A stretch of DNA of 64,000 nt from Afifella marina DSM 2698 (GTDB lineage Bacteria > Pseudomonadota > Alphaproteobacteria > Rhizobiales > Afifellaceae). The notes beneath the pieces are model-generated. The model did not search any database and was not told where the DNA came from. It saw only the letters and a list, made by a program, of their open reading frames with translations. This document shows positions 1 to 10,196 of this stretch, piece by piece (position 1 is the first letter of the stretch; each line of letters begins with the position of its first letter). Made by a program: the position numbers and the translations under genes. The stretch spans positions 496,001 to 560,000 of the forward strand of contig NZ_FMVW01000001.1 in NCBI RefSeq assembly GCF_900102695.1, read 5' to 3'.

Positions 1-1255
1 TGAGAAGCTGAAGGATGCTCTGCCGACCCTGGAGAAGGTGATCGTGATGAGCGATCGGGCGCACCTGCCGTCTTCCTCGCTCGATCTCGTCCCTTATGAC
101 GAATGGCTGGACGAGGTGGACGTGGATTTTGCCTGGGAGAGCCTCGACGAGAACACCGCTGCCGGCATGTGCTACACCTCCGGTACGACGGGCGTTCCGA
201 AGGGGGTGATCTATTCGCACCGCTCCAACGTCCTACACGCGATGGTCGCAAGCCTCCCGGACATGATCGATCTGTCGAGCAGTGACCGGATCATGCCGGT
301 CGTGCCGATGTTCCATGCCAATTGCTGGGCGATTTGTTTTGCCGCCCCGATGGTGGGCGCCGGAATGGTGATGCCGGGGCCGAAAATGGATGGCGCGTCC
401 ATTTACCAGCTTCTCGACGAGGAGAAGGTGACGGTGACCGCCGCCGTGCCGACGGTATGGCTGATGCTTCTGTCATACCTGGAAGAGACGGGCAGCAAGC
501 TTCCGCATCTCGAGCGCGTGGTCATCGGCGGTTCGGCCTGTCCCCGTGCGGTCATCGAGAAATTCCAGAACAATTACGATGTGGAGGTCATCCACGCCTG
601 GGGCATGACGGAGACGAGCCCGCTTGGAACGGTGTGCACGCTGACGCCGGAATATCAGGGGCTCAAGGGTGAAGCGCGCCTCGACGTGCTGCAGAAACAG
701 GGACACCCGCCCTTCACGGTCGAGATGAAGGTGACCGATGATGCCGGCGAACCGCTGCCCTGGGACGGCAAGACTTTCGGGCGCCTGAAGGTTCGCGGGC
801 CGGCCGTCGCGAAAGCCTATTTCAAAGGCGAGGGCGGTCCGCTTCTCGACGAGGAAGGCTTCTTCGACACGGGCGATGTCGCCCATATCGATCCTTACGG
901 CTATATGCAGATCACCGACCGCTCCAAGGACGTGATCAAATCGGGCGGCGAATGGATCTCCTCGATCGAGCTCGAAAATGCGGCGGTCGCGCATCCCGAT
1001 GTTGCCGAAGCCGCCGTGATCGGCGTGGCCAACGAGAAATGGGGCGAGCGCCCGCTCCTCATCATCGTGCCGAAAAAGGATGTGCGGCCCGACAGGGAAG
1101 ACATTCTTGACTTCGTTCGTCAGAGAGTGGCCAAGTGGGCCGCTCCCGACGATGTTGCCTTCGTTGAGGAAATTCCACATACGGCGACCGGCAAGATCCA
1201 GAAGATGGCGCTGCGCGACCAGTTCCGAGATTACCGTCCGGCCGTCGAAGCCTAG
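1..1255 (+). CDS. Acyl-CoA synthetase (AMP-binding), 5' end outside window
   Basis: The reading frame is open from base 2, so the N-terminal part lies upstream of the window. The product activates a carboxylic acid with ATP and CoA via an acyl-adenylate. Visible family motifs are the P-loop-like [12 protein letters not shown] (bases about 171-208), the A5 motif GMTETSPLG, the A8 region [15 protein letters not shown] and the A10 motif TATGKIQK with its catalytic lysine. The overall form resembles medium/long-chain fatty-acyl-CoA synthetases of the DmdB/FadD-like group. Substrate cannot be read from the sequence. The stop (TAG) is 13 bp before the next gene, which may be cotranscribed. Confidence 0.9.
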   Translation, partial: EKLKDALPTLEKVIVMSDRAHLPSSSLDLVPYDEWLDEVDVDFAWESLDENTAAGMCYTSGTTGVPKGVIYSHRSNVLHAMVASLPDMIDLSSSDRIMPVVPMFHANCWAICFAAPMVGAGMVMPGPKMDGASIYQLLDEEKVTVTAAVPTVWLMLLSYLEETGSKLPHLERVVIGGSACPRAVIEKFQNNYDVEVIHAWGMTETSPLGTVCTLTPEYQGLKGEARLDVLQKQGHPPFTVEMKVTDDAGEPLPWDGKTFGRLKVRGPAVAKAYFKGEGGPLLDEEGFFDTGDVAHIDPYGYMQITDRSKDVIKSGGEWISSIELENAAVAHPDVAEAAVIGVANEKWGERPLLIIVPKKDVRPDREDILDFVRQRVAKWAAPDDVAFVEEIPHTATGKIQKMALRDQFRDYRPAVEA

Positions 1256-1268
1256 GAAACAACGATAA

Positions 1269-2102
1269 GTGGCTGCGCGTCCGCCGATCCGACATTCCCG
1301 ATCTGCAAAGTGGGCGCGCAGGCTCGCTGTCCTGTCGTTGCCGGTTCTGGTCCTGACGGGGCTTGGCAACCGCTTCGGCTTGATGCCGACGGAAGCCGTG
1401 GCGCCGACCGTTGCGCTCGGCTATGGCCTGGCGCTGGTCGCCTTCGCGTTGGCCGTGTTTGCTCTGGTGCGCATCTGGAACGCCAGCGACGAAGGCGCCG
1501 GAGAAGCCTTTTCCGCGCTCTTCTTCGCAGCCCCGGCTCTCGTCCTTTTCGGCCTCGCGATGGTGGCGCTCGTCATCTATCCGCCGCTCAACGACATCGC
1601 CACGGATGTGGACGATCCGCCACGCTTTTGGACCCATCCCCGTGAGGCGATCTCGGTGGCGGATGCACAGCGCCAGACCGCCGCCTATCCGCGGCTTGCC
1701 GCGCGCTTTTATCCGCTTTCGGTGGAAAGGGTGTTTGCCGCCGCGCAGGCTGTCGTGAAGGATCGCGGCTGGAAAGTCGAAGAAAGCCTCAACCCGGTTG
1801 AGGGCGAAGGCATCGCGACGATCGAAGCGGTCGCCCGTACCATTCTCTTTGCCTTCCCGGATGACGTGGTGATCCGCATCGCTCCGACGACCGACGGCGA
1901 CATCGACGGCGCTATCGTCGATATGCGGTCCGCCTCGCGCTTCGGGCGCCACGATCTCGGCAAGAACGCGCGCCGCATCAAGGATTTTCTGCGTGACCTC
2001 GACGGCGTGCTGCAAGGCACGATTGAGGTCGAGCCTGCCCCCGAAGACGAGGAAGAGGAACGCTTCGGCCCGCTGCCGAGGCCGGAGCCGCCAAGTTCTT
2101 GA
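1269..2102 (+). CDS. DUF1499 family membrane-anchored protein
   Basis: A protein of 277 aa starting at GTG 1269. The first ~110 residues hold three hydrophobic stretches (around LAVLSLPVLVLTGLG, VALGYGLALVAFALAVF and ALVLFGLAMVALVIYP), likely membrane segments. The C-terminal half matches the DUF1499 pattern, with PRFWTHPRE, a central AYPRLAARFYPLS, and the terminal RSASRFGRHDLGKNARRI, where the SRxGxxDxGxNxxRI signature is typical. The tail is acidic (DEEEERF). Function of the family is unknown. It lies close behind the acyl-CoA synthetase and converges on the MFS gene. Confidence 0.8.
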   Translation: MAARPPIRHSRSAKWARRLAVLSLPVLVLTGLGNRFGLMPTEAVAPTVALGYGLALVAFALAVFALVRIWNASDEGAGEAFSALFFAAPALVLFGLAMVALVIYPPLNDIATDVDDPPRFWTHPREAISVADAQRQTAAYPRLAARFYPLSVERVFAAAQAVVKDRGWKVEESLNPVEGEGIATIEAVARTILFAFPDDVVIRIAPTTDGDIDGAIVDMRSASRFGRHDLGKNARRIKDFLRDLDGVLQGTIEVEPAPEDEEEERFGPLPRPEPPSS

Positions 2103-2132
2103 GGAGTCGTCGCGAGCCTTCATGGCTTCTGA

Positions 2133-3308
2133 CTACGACGCCTGGGGACACTCCCTGATATGCTTCGATCGAAAGACAGCTGCGGCGGACGCAGCGAGTG
2201 CGGCCGTGCCTATGAACATGGACGTAGAGCCGAAGGCGTCGGCGATGGTTCCGGCGGCGACTGGGCCGATGACGCTCCCTGCGGCCACGGCAAGTAGCAC
2301 GGCAGTGAAACTCTGCGATGGGAGGCTCGGGAAGAGCCGGTCCGACCAGAATGACAGGACTGCGCTCATCATCATGACGTAAAGGCCCTGCAGTGCCGCC
2401 GAGACGACCACGCCCGCCCAGGTCGTGGGCCATATCGCGACGAGTGCGAAAGACAGTGCAGAAGCGAGCATGAGAAGACGCAGGAGCCACGGCAGGCCCG
2501 TCACTGCTTTGGTGCTGGCTGTGAAGAGCCCGCAAAGGCCGAAAACGCCGTAGCAGATGAAAACGAGGCTGCCCGACGCGTTCCTCGGAAGGCTTCCGAC
2601 GCCTCCGGCCTGCGCGATTCTATCTGCTGCAAAAGAAATGTAGATCGCCGAGGTGATGCCGTAGCAAAGACCGATCCCCAAAAGCGGCATGGTGGAGCGC
2701 CGCAACAGCGCTCGCCATCTCTGCGCCGTCCCTGGCCCTGGCGTGCCGGCGACTTCCCGCAGCGCCACCCAATTGGCAGCAAATGCAAGCGCAACAGCGG
2801 CCATGAATGCCGCCCAGCACATGCGCCACGAGACACCCCAGATGCTCATGGTAAGCCCGGCAGCTCCCGCAGCGGCAATGCCCAGGCTCGTGCCTGTGCT
2901 GACGGAGGAAAGGGCTGAGGGCCTCGCCTGCTCGGAAACCGAGCGATGGACGGCATTGTTGAACGGTGTCCATGCGAAACCGGCGCTCGACATCGCCAAA
3001 AGTATCCCGGCGGAAAGCACGGGCAGGTTCGGCGCTGCGGCGACGATGCCGGTACCGAGTGTGGCGACAGCCAGGCCGGAAAGGACGGGCAGGCGGGGCC
3101 CGTCCCGGGCCGTCAGCGCCTGCGAAATCAGAAGCCCACCGAAGAAACCTAAGAAACCAAGGCTCGAGATGAGCCCGGCCGTCTGAGTCGAGATCTCAAA
3201 CGACGACCTGAACTCGGGCAGGAAGAGACCGAAGCCCATACGGGCGGGCCCATATGCGATGGCGGTCGCGGCAAAGCCTGCTGCAGACATCTTCCAAAAA
3301 GGCGTCAT
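2133..3308 (-). CDS. MFS transporter (YbfB/YjiJ-like)
   Basis: About 391 aa with roughly twelve hydrophobic segments and an N-terminal FAATAIAYGPARMGFGLFLP typical of small-solute major facilitator proteins. I place the start at ATG 3308 (MTPFWKMSAAG). The frame stays open upstream to 3644, but that extension is polar, arginine-rich and overlaps the end of the dppF coding region, so it is unlikely to be translated. No strong Shine-Dalgarno sequence precedes 3308, so the exact start is uncertain (M at 3356 is an alternative). The 193 bp between it and dppF would carry its promoter. Substrate unknown. Confidence 0.82.
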   Translation of the reverse strand: MTPFWKMSAAGFAATAIAYGPARMGFGLFLPEFRSSFEISTQTAGLISSLGFLGFFGGLLISQALTARDGPRLPVLSGLAVATLGTGIVAAAPNLPVLSAGILLAMSSAGFAWTPFNNAVHRSVSEQARPSALSSVSTGTSLGIAAAGAAGLTMSIWGVSWRMCWAAFMAAVALAFAANWVALREVAGTPGPGTAQRWRALLRRSTMPLLGIGLCYGITSAIYISFAADRIAQAGGVGSLPRNASGSLVFICYGVFGLCGLFTASTKAVTGLPWLLRLLMLASALSFALVAIWPTTWAGVVVSAALQGLYVMMMSAVLSFWSDRLFPSLPSQSFTAVLLAVAAGSVIGPVAAGTIADAFGSTSMFIGTAALAASAAAVFRSKHIRECPQAS

Positions 3309-3501
3309 CCGTACCGAACGACGAGATGTGCAGAAAGTTCGAGCCGAACGTTCCATTTGTGCCCGAGGCGGTGGACCCTCTCCGAGACCCCTGGACACCG
3401 CTTTATCCCGGACGCTGCCCGTGCAGATCTCCCCATACGCCAGCGTGACGTTGGGCGAGGTCGGGGGCGAGCGCGCTTCCTGCGAGATCTTCGCCCGCGA
3501 C

Positions 3502-4590
3502 TTACAGGGGGCCGCCGGTCTCCGGAGATTTAACCGCGCTTTCGTCCCGTTCCGCAGGTGCGGTTCCGGCATGGTCCGGCATCGGCGCTTTTCCGCCTCC
3601 CGGGGGAACGGCGGTATAGTCGATCCAGCCCTCGTCGATGCCATGGCAGGCGACTCTCGTCGGCCCGTGCAGCGTCAATTCCGGCCTGATCTCGGCGCAT
3701 TTTTCCCGCGCATAGCGGCAGCGCGGATGGAAGGGGCAGCCGGACGGCGGATTGAACGGGGAGGGGAGTTCGCCTTCGAGCTTGATGTTCTGGCGCGGGC
3801 GTCTCGGATCGGCGACAGGCGTCGCCGACAGAAGCGCCACCGTATAGGGGTGCAGCGGTTGTTCGAACACCGCCTCCACCGGCGCAATCTCCACCGGCCG
3901 CCCGAGATACATCACCATCACCTCGTCGGCGACGAAACGAACGACGGAGAGATCGTGGCTGATGAAGATGTAGGTGAGACCGAGCTCTTCCTGCAGATCG
4001 GCGAGGATATTGAGAACCTGCGCCTGGATGGACACGTCGAGCGCCGAGACCGGCTCGTCGAGGACGAGGATCTTCGGGTCGAGCATGAGGGCGCGCGCAA
4101 TCGCGATGCGCTGGCGCTGCCCGCCGGAGAACATGTGCGGGTAGCGGGCGTAATGCTCCGGCCGCAGGCCGACGCGTTGCAGCATGTCCGCCGCCTTTTC
4201 GCGCCGCTCTTTGCCCGGCATGTCCGTGTTGATGAGAAGCGGCTCTTCCAGGATGGAGCCGATTTTCTGGCGCGGATTGAGCGACCCGTATGGGTTCTGG
4301 AAGACGATCTGCACCGTCTTGCGCAGGGCGGCGAGATCGCTGTGCCCGGACTTTCCGACATCATGCCCGTCGATGACGAGTTCGCCCTCCGACGGCGGCT
4401 CGATCATGGTGAGAAGCCGTGCAAGCGTGGACTTCCCGCAACCGGATTCGCCGACCACGGCGAGCGTCGTGCCGGCGGTAACCGAGAAACTCGCCTCCGT
4501 GAGCGCTCGCACTTTGCCGGGTTCTGCAAACAGGCCGCGGCGGACTTCGTAGACGCGCGACAGGTTGGCCGCTTCGATGATCGTCGTCAT
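3502..4590 (-). CDS. dppF: Dipeptide/oligopeptide ABC transporter ATP-binding protein DppF-type
   Basis: A protein of 362 aa, the second ATPase of the Dpp importer. Walker A is GESGCGKSTLARLL, the signature FSGGQRQRIAIARAL, and Walker B ILVLDEPVSALD. The C-terminal oligopeptide/dipeptide domain shows PFNPPSGCPFHPRC, whose cysteines commonly bind an iron-sulfur cluster in this family. Start ATG 4590 overlaps the dppD stop in an ATGA quartet, so translation is coupled. An in-frame ATG at 4626 would add 12 residues that do not fit the family. It ends the five-gene minus-strand operon dppABCDF. The C-terminal ~45 residues are a low-complexity Pro/Ala-rich extension. Confidence 0.93.
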   Translation of the reverse strand: MTTIIEAANLSRVYEVRRGLFAEPGKVRALTEASFSVTAGTTLAVVGESGCGKSTLARLLTMIEPPSEGELVIDGHDVGKSGHSDLAALRKTVQIVFQNPYGSLNPRQKIGSILEEPLLINTDMPGKERREKAADMLQRVGLRPEHYARYPHMFSGGQRQRIAIARALMLDPKILVLDEPVSALDVSIQAQVLNILADLQEELGLTYIFISHDLSVVRFVADEVMVMYLGRPVEIAPVEAVFEQPLHPYTVALLSATPVADPRRPRQNIKLEGELPSPFNPPSGCPFHPRCRYAREKCAEIRPELTLHGPTRVACHGIDEGWIDYTAVPPGGGKAPMPDHAGTAPAERDESAVKSPETGGPL

Positions 4591-5561
4591 GCCGCCTGCT
4601 CCGCACGGTTGAGAGGATAGTGGCACAAAGCCTCGCCGAGAGCCGCGGGCTGCCGCGGTGGTACGACGGTGCGGCAGGTGTCGTCGGCATAGGGGCAGCG
4701 GGGATTGAAGAGGCAGCCGTTCGGGCGGTCGCCCTGGCCCGGCACCACACCACGGATCGCGGGAAGCCGGTCGCCCGTCGCCCGGTCGGGAAGCGCATCG
4801 AGAAGCGCGGAAGTATAGGGATGATGCGGCGCGTCGAAGAGGCCGATGACGTCCTGACGTTCCACCTGCTGGCCGGCATATTGCACGACGACGCGCTGAG
4901 CCGTCTCCGCCACCACGCCCATGTCATGCGTGATGAGAATGAGCGCCATGCCGTGCTCTTTCTGCAGATCGACGAGGAGGTCGAGGATCTGGGCCTGAAT
5001 GGTCACGTCGAGAGCCGTTGTCGGTTCGTCGGCGATAAGAAGCCGCGGCTGGCAGGCGGTTGCCATGGCGATCATGACGCGCTGGCTCATGCCGCCGGAC
5101 AGCTGATGCGGGAAGGCCGACAGGCGCCGTTCCGGTTCCGGGATGCCGACGGAGCGCAGGAGTTCCACGGACCGCTCGCGCCTTTGCGAACGGGTGAGGT
5201 CGGTGTGAGCCGAAAGCGCTTCGTTGATCTGAAAGCCGACCGTGAAGCACGGATTGAGGCTCGACATCGGTTCCTGGAAGATCATGGCGATGTCGCCGCC
5301 GACAACCCGACGACGGGCGCGCCGCGACAGCTGCCGCAGATCCTGCCCGTCGAAGGCCATGTGGTCTGCCGTGACGGTCGCCGTCGGTGGCAGAAGCCCC
5401 ATGACGGCGAGCATCGCAACGGATTTGCCGGAGCCCGATTCCCCGACGATCGCGAGACGTTCGCCGGCATCCACGCTGAAATCGACGCTGTCGACGGCAA
5501 GGAACGGACCGGATGCGGTCTGGAACGTGACGGAGAGGTTTTCGATGTGAAGAAGGGGCAT
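4587..5561 (-). CDS. dppD: Dipeptide/oligopeptide ABC transporter ATP-binding protein DppD-type
   Basis: A protein of 324 aa. Walker A GESGSGKS, signature [14 protein letters not shown], Walker [13 protein letters not shown], and the family C-terminal [15 protein letters not shown]. The third base of the signature is M rather than the usual Q or R neighbours, which is common in DppD. It pairs with DppF to drive peptide uptake across the inner membrane. It follows dppC by 72 bp and overlaps dppF by 4 bp. Confidence 0.93.
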   Translation of the reverse strand: MPLLHIENLSVTFQTASGPFLAVDSVDFSVDAGERLAIVGESGSGKSVAMLAVMGLLPPTATVTADHMAFDGQDLRQLSRRARRRVVGGDIAMIFQEPMSSLNPCFTVGFQINEALSAHTDLTRSQRRERSVELLRSVGIPEPERRLSAFPHQLSGGMSQRVMIAMATACQPRLLIADEPTTALDVTIQAQILDLLVDLQKEHGMALILITHDMGVVAETAQRVVVQYAGQQVERQDVIGLFDAPHHPYTSALLDALPDRATGDRLPAIRGVVPGQGDRPNGCLFNPRCPYADDTCRTVVPPRQPAALGEALCHYPLNRAEQAA

Positions 5562-5633
5562 CGCGGTTCAAGCTTGGCGTTGGGACGTGGAACGCCCGGT
5601 TTTGTCAGTGGCGCAATCTCTCACGGCGTTTCA

Positions 5634-6545
5634 TCAGCTCCGCTTCAGCTTCGGGTCGAGCGCGTCGCGCAGCCCGTCGCCGACGAGGTTGATCGCAAGC
5701 ACGGTCACGAGGATCGCAAGGCCCGGGAAGGTCACCACCCACCAGGCGCGCAGGATGAACTCGCGCGCTTCGGCAAGCATGGTACCCCATTCGGGCGTCG
5801 GCGGCTGTGCGCCCATGCCGAGGAAGCCGAGTGCTGCCGCATCGAGAATGGCGTTGGAGAAGGAAAGGGCTGCCTGCACGATAAGAGGCGACAGCGAATT
5901 GGGCAGGATGGTCACAACCATCAGCCGGAGCGGGCTTGCGCCCACGACACGTGCCGCCGTGACGTAATCGCGCTGCTTTTCCGCCATTACGGCCGCGCGG
6001 GTGAGGCGCACGTAATGTGGCTGCTGCACGATCGCGATGGCGATCATTGCATTCGTCAGGCTGGGGCCGAGGATCGCGACCAGCGCGAGAGCGAGAAGCA
6101 GGCTCGGAAAGGCGAGGATGATGTCCATCACCCGCATGACGAGGGTGTCGAACCAGCCGCCGAAAAAGCCGGCGAGGAGCCCGACAATGATTCCGACCAC
6201 AAGCGCACCAGCCACCACGACGCAGCCGACGAACAACGAAAAGCGGCTGCCGTAGATGAGCCGCGAAAGAATGTCGCGCCCGACCGGGTCCGTTCCGAGG
6301 ATGAATTGCCACGATCCACCCTCCTGCCAGACGGGCGGCACGAGCAACGAATCGCGAAACTGCATGCTCGCCGAATGGGGCGCGATCACATTGGCGAAAA
6401 TCGCCACGAGGCAGATCACGACGAAGACGACGAGGCCGATGACGGCGCCGCGGTTCTCGCTGAAATAGGCCCAGAATTCCCGCAACATCGCCATGCGAGG
6501 CGATTCCGCTGCGAGCTCCTGAGTTTCGGCTTCCATACGGCTCAT
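5634..6545 (-). CDS. dppC: Dipeptide ABC transporter permease DppC-type
   Basis: A protein of 303 aa with a cytoplasmic N-terminal tail, a first membrane segment (GLVVFVVICLVAIFANVIAP), and the family hallmark GTDPVGRDILSRLIYGSR around residue 85-100. The EAA-type loop contacting the ATPases is seen near AAVMAEKQRDYVTAARVVGASP. It forms the membrane channel with DppB. The gene starts 4 bp after the dppB stop. Confidence 0.93.
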   Translation of the reverse strand: MSRMEAETQELAAESPRMAMLREFWAYFSENRGAVIGLVVFVVICLVAIFANVIAPHSASMQFRDSLLVPPVWQEGGSWQFILGTDPVGRDILSRLIYGSRFSLFVGCVVVAGALVVGIIVGLLAGFFGGWFDTLVMRVMDIILAFPSLLLALALVAILGPSLTNAMIAIAIVQQPHYVRLTRAAVMAEKQRDYVTAARVVGASPLRLMVVTILPNSLSPLIVQAALSFSNAILDAAALGFLGMGAQPPTPEWGTMLAEAREFILRAWWVVTFPGLAILVTVLAINLVGDGLRDALDPKLKRS

Positions 6546-6549
6546 AAAG

Positions 6550-7560
6550 TCACCTCGTATGCCGGATGCGGGGATTGATGAGCCCGTAGAGCAGATCCAC
6601 GATGAGGTTCACGAACATGATGATCACCGCGATCATCAAAAGACCGCCCTGCACGGCCGGATAGTCGCGCCGGAAGATGGAATCGACCATCCACTTGCCC
6701 ACGCCCGGCCACGAGAAGATGGTTTCCGTCAAAATGGCGCCCGCCATCATCACCCCGACCTGCAGGCCGATCGTCGTCACCACTGGGATGAGCGCGTTGC
6801 GCAGCGCATGCAGGCCCACGACCCGGGCTTGCGAAAGCCCCTTGGCGCGGGCGGTGCGCACATAATCCTCGCCGAGCACTTCCAACATCGCCGAACGCGT
6901 CTGGCGCGCAATGACCGCAAGCGGGATCGTGGCAAGCACGATCGCCGGCAGGACGAGATGCGACACGGCCGAAACGAAGGCGCCTTTCTGCCCCGACAAC
7001 AGACTGTCGATCAGCATGAAGCCGGTATGGGCGGGAAAATAGTAGAGGAGCGAGATGCGCCCGGAGACCGGTGTCCAATGCAGCACGCCGGAGAAGAAGA
7101 TGATGAGCAGGAGGCCCCACCAGAAGATCGGCATGGAATAGCCGACGAGCGCGGCCCCCATCACCGACTGATCGACCCAGGTCCCGCGCTTCATCGCAGC
7201 GATCACGCCGATCGGAATACCGACGACGGTGGCGATGATGATGGCGCAGACGGAGAGTTCCAGCGTGGCCGGGAAAAGTGTGGAAAATTCAGCCAGGACA
7301 GGCCGATGAGTGACAAGCGATCGGCCGAGATCGCCTTGCAGCACCGACCATAGAAAGTCGAAATACTGCACCCAGATCGGCCGGTCGAAGCCAAGTTGAT
7401 GCATAAGCTCTGCATGCCGTTCGGGGCTGACGCCATGCTCTCCGGCCAAAAGCAGGACCGGATCGCCGGGCAAAAGGCGGACAAAACCGAAGGCGGCAAT
7501 CGTGATGCCGATGAAAGTCGGCACCAGCAGGCCGATGCGCACGAAGAGGAAGCGCAGCAT
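6550..7560 (-). CDS. dppB: Dipeptide ABC transporter permease DppB-type
   Basis: A protein of 336 aa of the BPD_transp_1 family beginning MLRFLFVRIGLLVPTFIGI, with the conserved early FVRLLPGDPV and six predicted membrane segments. The EAA loop is YVRTARAKGLSQARVVGLHALRNALIP. It is the second gene of the operon, separated from dppA by 76 bp that contain a strong hairpin. Confidence 0.93.
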   Translation of the reverse strand: MLRFLFVRIGLLVPTFIGITIAAFGFVRLLPGDPVLLLAGEHGVSPERHAELMHQLGFDRPIWVQYFDFLWSVLQGDLGRSLVTHRPVLAEFSTLFPATLELSVCAIIIATVVGIPIGVIAAMKRGTWVDQSVMGAALVGYSMPIFWWGLLLIIFFSGVLHWTPVSGRISLLYYFPAHTGFMLIDSLLSGQKGAFVSAVSHLVLPAIVLATIPLAVIARQTRSAMLEVLGEDYVRTARAKGLSQARVVGLHALRNALIPVVTTIGLQVGVMMAGAILTETIFSWPGVGKWMVDSIFRRDYPAVQGGLLMIAVIIMFVNLIVDLLYGLINPRIRHTR

Positions 7561-7588
7561 ATCTCAGAGAGTTGGCTCGATGATTTGA

Positions 7589-7613
7589 AGCCCCGCCGAT
7601 AGACGGCGGGGCT
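7589..7613 (-). terminator. Intercistronic hairpin between dppA and dppB
   Basis: A perfect 9-bp GC-rich stem, AGCCCCGCC with GGCGGGGCT, and a 7-nt loop. No run of T follows on the minus strand, so it is more likely a partial terminator or mRNA-stabilising structure at the 3' end of dppA than a full terminator. Comparable hairpins follow two other binding-protein genes in this window. Confidence 0.7.
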
Positions 7614-7636
7614 CCTTGATAAAGCGGTTGGACTGA

Positions 7637-9241
7637 TTACTCCGCGATGTCAACGCCGTCAAAGCGATGCGAGCCGAGCGGGTCCATCTTGTAGTTCTGA
7701 ACGGAGTTGCGCATCGGCATGTAAACGACCGAGTGCGCGAGCGTTGCCCAGGGCGCGTCTTCCTTGAAGACTTCCTGCGCCTTTTTGTAGAGCTCGGCGC
7801 GTTCCTCCTGGCTCGAAAGCGTCTTCGCCTTCTGGATCAGGCTCTCGAAATCCTCGTCGCAATATTCCGCGACGTTGTTCGAGGTGCCGACGCCGTCGCA
7901 GCCGAGAAGCACCGCGAGGAAGTTGTCCGGGTCACCATTGTCGCCGGTCCAGCCGAGGATGATGGCACCGTCGTGGTCCTTCTCCGCAGCGCGCTTCAGA
8001 TACTCGCCCCATTCAAAGGAGACGATCTCTGCATCGACGCCGACTTCGGCATAATCCGACTGGATGAGTTCCGCGGCGCGGCGGGCATTCGGCATATAAG
8101 GCCGCTGCACGGGCATCGCCCAGATCTTCATCTTGAGGTCGGTCACGCCGGCGTCTTCGAGCATCTTCTTGGCGGCTTCAGGATCGTACGGATCGTCCTC
8201 GATGTCGTCGTTGTAGCCCCACATCGTCGGCGGGATCGGGTTCTTGGCCACCGAGCCGGAGCCCTGGAAGACGGCGTCGATGATCGCCTTCTTGTTGATC
8301 GCCATGTTGAGCGCTTTGCGCACTTCCGGCTTGTCGAACGGCTCCTGCAGCGTGTTGTACGCGAGATAGGCGACGTTGAGGCCGTTCTGCTCCATGACGT
8401 TGATGTCGTCGTTCGACTTCATCGCCTCGATGTCGGCCGGTGCCGGATACGGCATGATCTGGCACTCGTTGGCGAGAAGCTTCTGGTAGCGAACCGCCGC
8501 GTCCGGGGTGATGGCGAAGACGAGGTCGTCGATCGCTTCTTTCCCGCCCCAGTAATCCGGATTGGCCTTGTAGCGGATCACCGCATCCTTCTGATAGGCG
8601 ACGAACTGGAACGGCCCGGTGCCCAGCGGCTGCTGGTTGAGCATCGGCATGTTGTCGTCAGCCTGCAGCTGGTCGGCGTATTCCTTCGACATGATCGAAG
8701 CGAAATCCATCGCCATATTGGCGATGAAGGGCGCCTCCGGCCGAGTGAGCACGAACTTGACCGTGTGGTCGTCGACCTTTTCGATGCTCTTCAGGAGGTC
8801 TGGCATCGACATGGCGTCGAAATACTGCCACTGGCCGCCCGCATAGTTGTACCAGGGGCTTTCCTTGTCGAGCATGCGGGTGAAGCTGAACACCACGTCG
8901 TCGGCATTGAATTCACGCGTCGGCGTGAAGAAGTCCGTGGTCTGGAACTTGACGCCTTCGCGCAGATGGAAGGTGTATTCCATGCCGTCGTCGGACACGT
9001 CCCAGCTTTCGGCGAGAGCCGGGACGACTTCCGTCGTACCGCTCTTGAACTCGACCAGGCGGTTGTAGACCGTCTTGGAAGAGGCGTCGAAATCGGTGCC
9101 TGCGGTGTAAAGACCGGGATCGAATCCGGCGGGCGAGCCTTCAGAGCAGTAGACAAGCGTCTTGGCCGAAGCCGCGCCAGCTACCATGGCGGCCACGCTG
9201 ACGCCCAATGCGAGCGCCCGGATGGTGGTTTTGAGGATCAT
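7637..9241 (-). CDS. dppA: Periplasmic dipeptide-binding protein DppA-type
   Basis: A protein of 534 aa, SBP family 5. An N-terminal Sec signal peptide ([20 protein letters not shown]) ends with the likely cleavage site ASA-K. The mature start [14 protein letters not shown] matches DppA proteins well, including the single early cysteine. Later family features are [21 protein letters not shown] and [15 protein letters not shown] good ribosome binding site (AAGGAG, 7 nt before the ATG) supports the start. It is the first gene of the operon, and the promoter must lie in the 173 bp shared with the divergent PAP2 gene. Ligand is probably di/tripeptides; haem precursors are also carried by some DppA proteins. 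Confidence 0.94.
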   Translation of the reverse strand: MILKTTIRALALGVSVAAMVAGAASAKTLVYCSEGSPAGFDPGLYTAGTDFDASSKTVYNRLVEFKSGTTEVVPALAESWDVSDDGMEYTFHLREGVKFQTTDFFTPTREFNADDVVFSFTRMLDKESPWYNYAGGQWQYFDAMSMPDLLKSIEKVDDHTVKFVLTRPEAPFIANMAMDFASIMSKEYADQLQADDNMPMLNQQPLGTGPFQFVAYQKDAVIRYKANPDYWGGKEAIDDLVFAITPDAAVRYQKLLANECQIMPYPAPADIEAMKSNDDINVMEQNGLNVAYLAYNTLQEPFDKPEVRKALNMAINKKAIIDAVFQGSGSVAKNPIPPTMWGYNDDIEDDPYDPEAAKKMLEDAGVTDLKMKIWAMPVQRPYMPNARRAAELIQSDYAEVGVDAEIVSFEWGEYLKRAAEKDHDGAIILGWTGDNGDPDNFLAVLLGCDGVGTSNNVAEYCDEDFESLIQKAKTLSSQEERAELYKKAQEVFKEDAPWATLAHSVVYMPMRNSVQNYKMDPLGSHRFDGVDIAE

Positions 9242-9414
9242 ATACGCTCCTTACGAGGGAACTTGAGCAGCGCGGGCCCCACGCCCTCGCCTGCTTGCGA
9301 CAGGTAACGACGGAATCTAAGCGGAAATCAACAGCAACCTCACGCGGGATCGAACGTTGAAAGGCCGCATATCGAGCCGCTGACCCGCGATCTTTTGGCC
9401 CTTATGAAAGACCC

Positions 9415-10194
9415 ATGGCATTTCCCGAACAGCTATTGAGCATGAGCCGACGCACCATTCACCACGTGCGTCATCACTGGGCCCGGCAGGAATTTCTGCT
9501 TCTCCTCCTGATCGGCCTCGGAGCCGGTTCGGTCTGGGCTTTCATCGCGCTCGCCGATGAGGTGGTGGAGGGCGAGACACACGCCTTCGACATGTTCGTC
9601 ATGCTGGCGATGCGCAATCCCGCCGACCACGCCGACCCTCTGGGGCCCTTATGGTTCGAGGAGACGATGCGCGACGTCACGAGCTTCGGCTCGACCTTCG
9701 GTCTCGTCTTCGTCTCGTTGACGGTGATCTTCTGGCTCGTTTTGACAAAGCGCCCGCATGCAGGCCTTCTCGTTTTCGCCTCGCTTGCCGGCGGTGCGAT
9801 CGTCGTCAATGCGCTGAAATACGGCTTTTCCCGCCCACGACCCGATCTCGTTGCGCATTCGGCGGAGGTCTTCACGACGAGCTTTCCGAGCGCTCATGCC
9901 GCCATGTCGGCGACGGTCTATTTGACACTCGGTGCGCTCGTCATGCGGTTCAGCAAGGGCAGGGCTCTCAAGCTCTACGCGCTGTTCGTCTCCGTTCTCC
10001 TGACGATCCTCGTGGGTCTTTCACGGGTTTATCTCGGCGTCCACTGGCCGACGGATGTCATCGCCGGTTGGGCGATCGGCGCGGCCTGGGCGACTGTCGT
10101 GTGGGTGGTGGCGCTTTGGCTGCAGGGGCGGGGCCGCATCGAACCGAGCGGTATCCGCAGCGAGGAGGCCGTCGCGCCGGCCGCAAAGGAGTGA
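9415..10194 (+). CDS. PAP2-family phosphatase
   Basis: A protein of 259 aa, an integral membrane phosphatase of the phosphatidic acid phosphatase type 2 family. The three catalytic motifs are present: KYGFSRPRP (about residue 138), SFPSAHAAMS (about 160) and SRVYLGVHWPTDV (about 203). About six membrane segments. Such enzymes dephosphorylate lipid phosphates such as undecaprenyl diphosphate or phosphatidate at the periplasmic face; which one is not readable. The stop overlaps the start region of the next gene, so the two are likely cotranscribed. Confidence 0.9.
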   Translation: MAFPEQLLSMSRRTIHHVRHHWARQEFLLLLLIGLGAGSVWAFIALADEVVEGETHAFDMFVMLAMRNPADHADPLGPLWFEETMRDVTSFGSTFGLVFVSLTVIFWLVLTKRPHAGLLVFASLAGGAIVVNALKYGFSRPRPDLVAHSAEVFTTSFPSAHAAMSATVYLTLGALVMRFSKGRALKLYALFVSVLLTILVGLSRVYLGVHWPTDVIAGWAIGAAWATVVWVVALWLQGRGRIEPSGIRSEEAVAPAAKE

Positions 10195-10196
10195 GT

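Noticed and set aside
3309-3644. 112-residue N-terminal extension of the MFS transporter
   Set aside because: Arginine-rich, without membrane segments, and overlaps the 3' end of dppF; start at 3308 fits the family better.
4620-6578. A 652-codon frame antisense to dppD and dppC
   Set aside because: Shadow of conserved transporter genes; no recognisable protein features.
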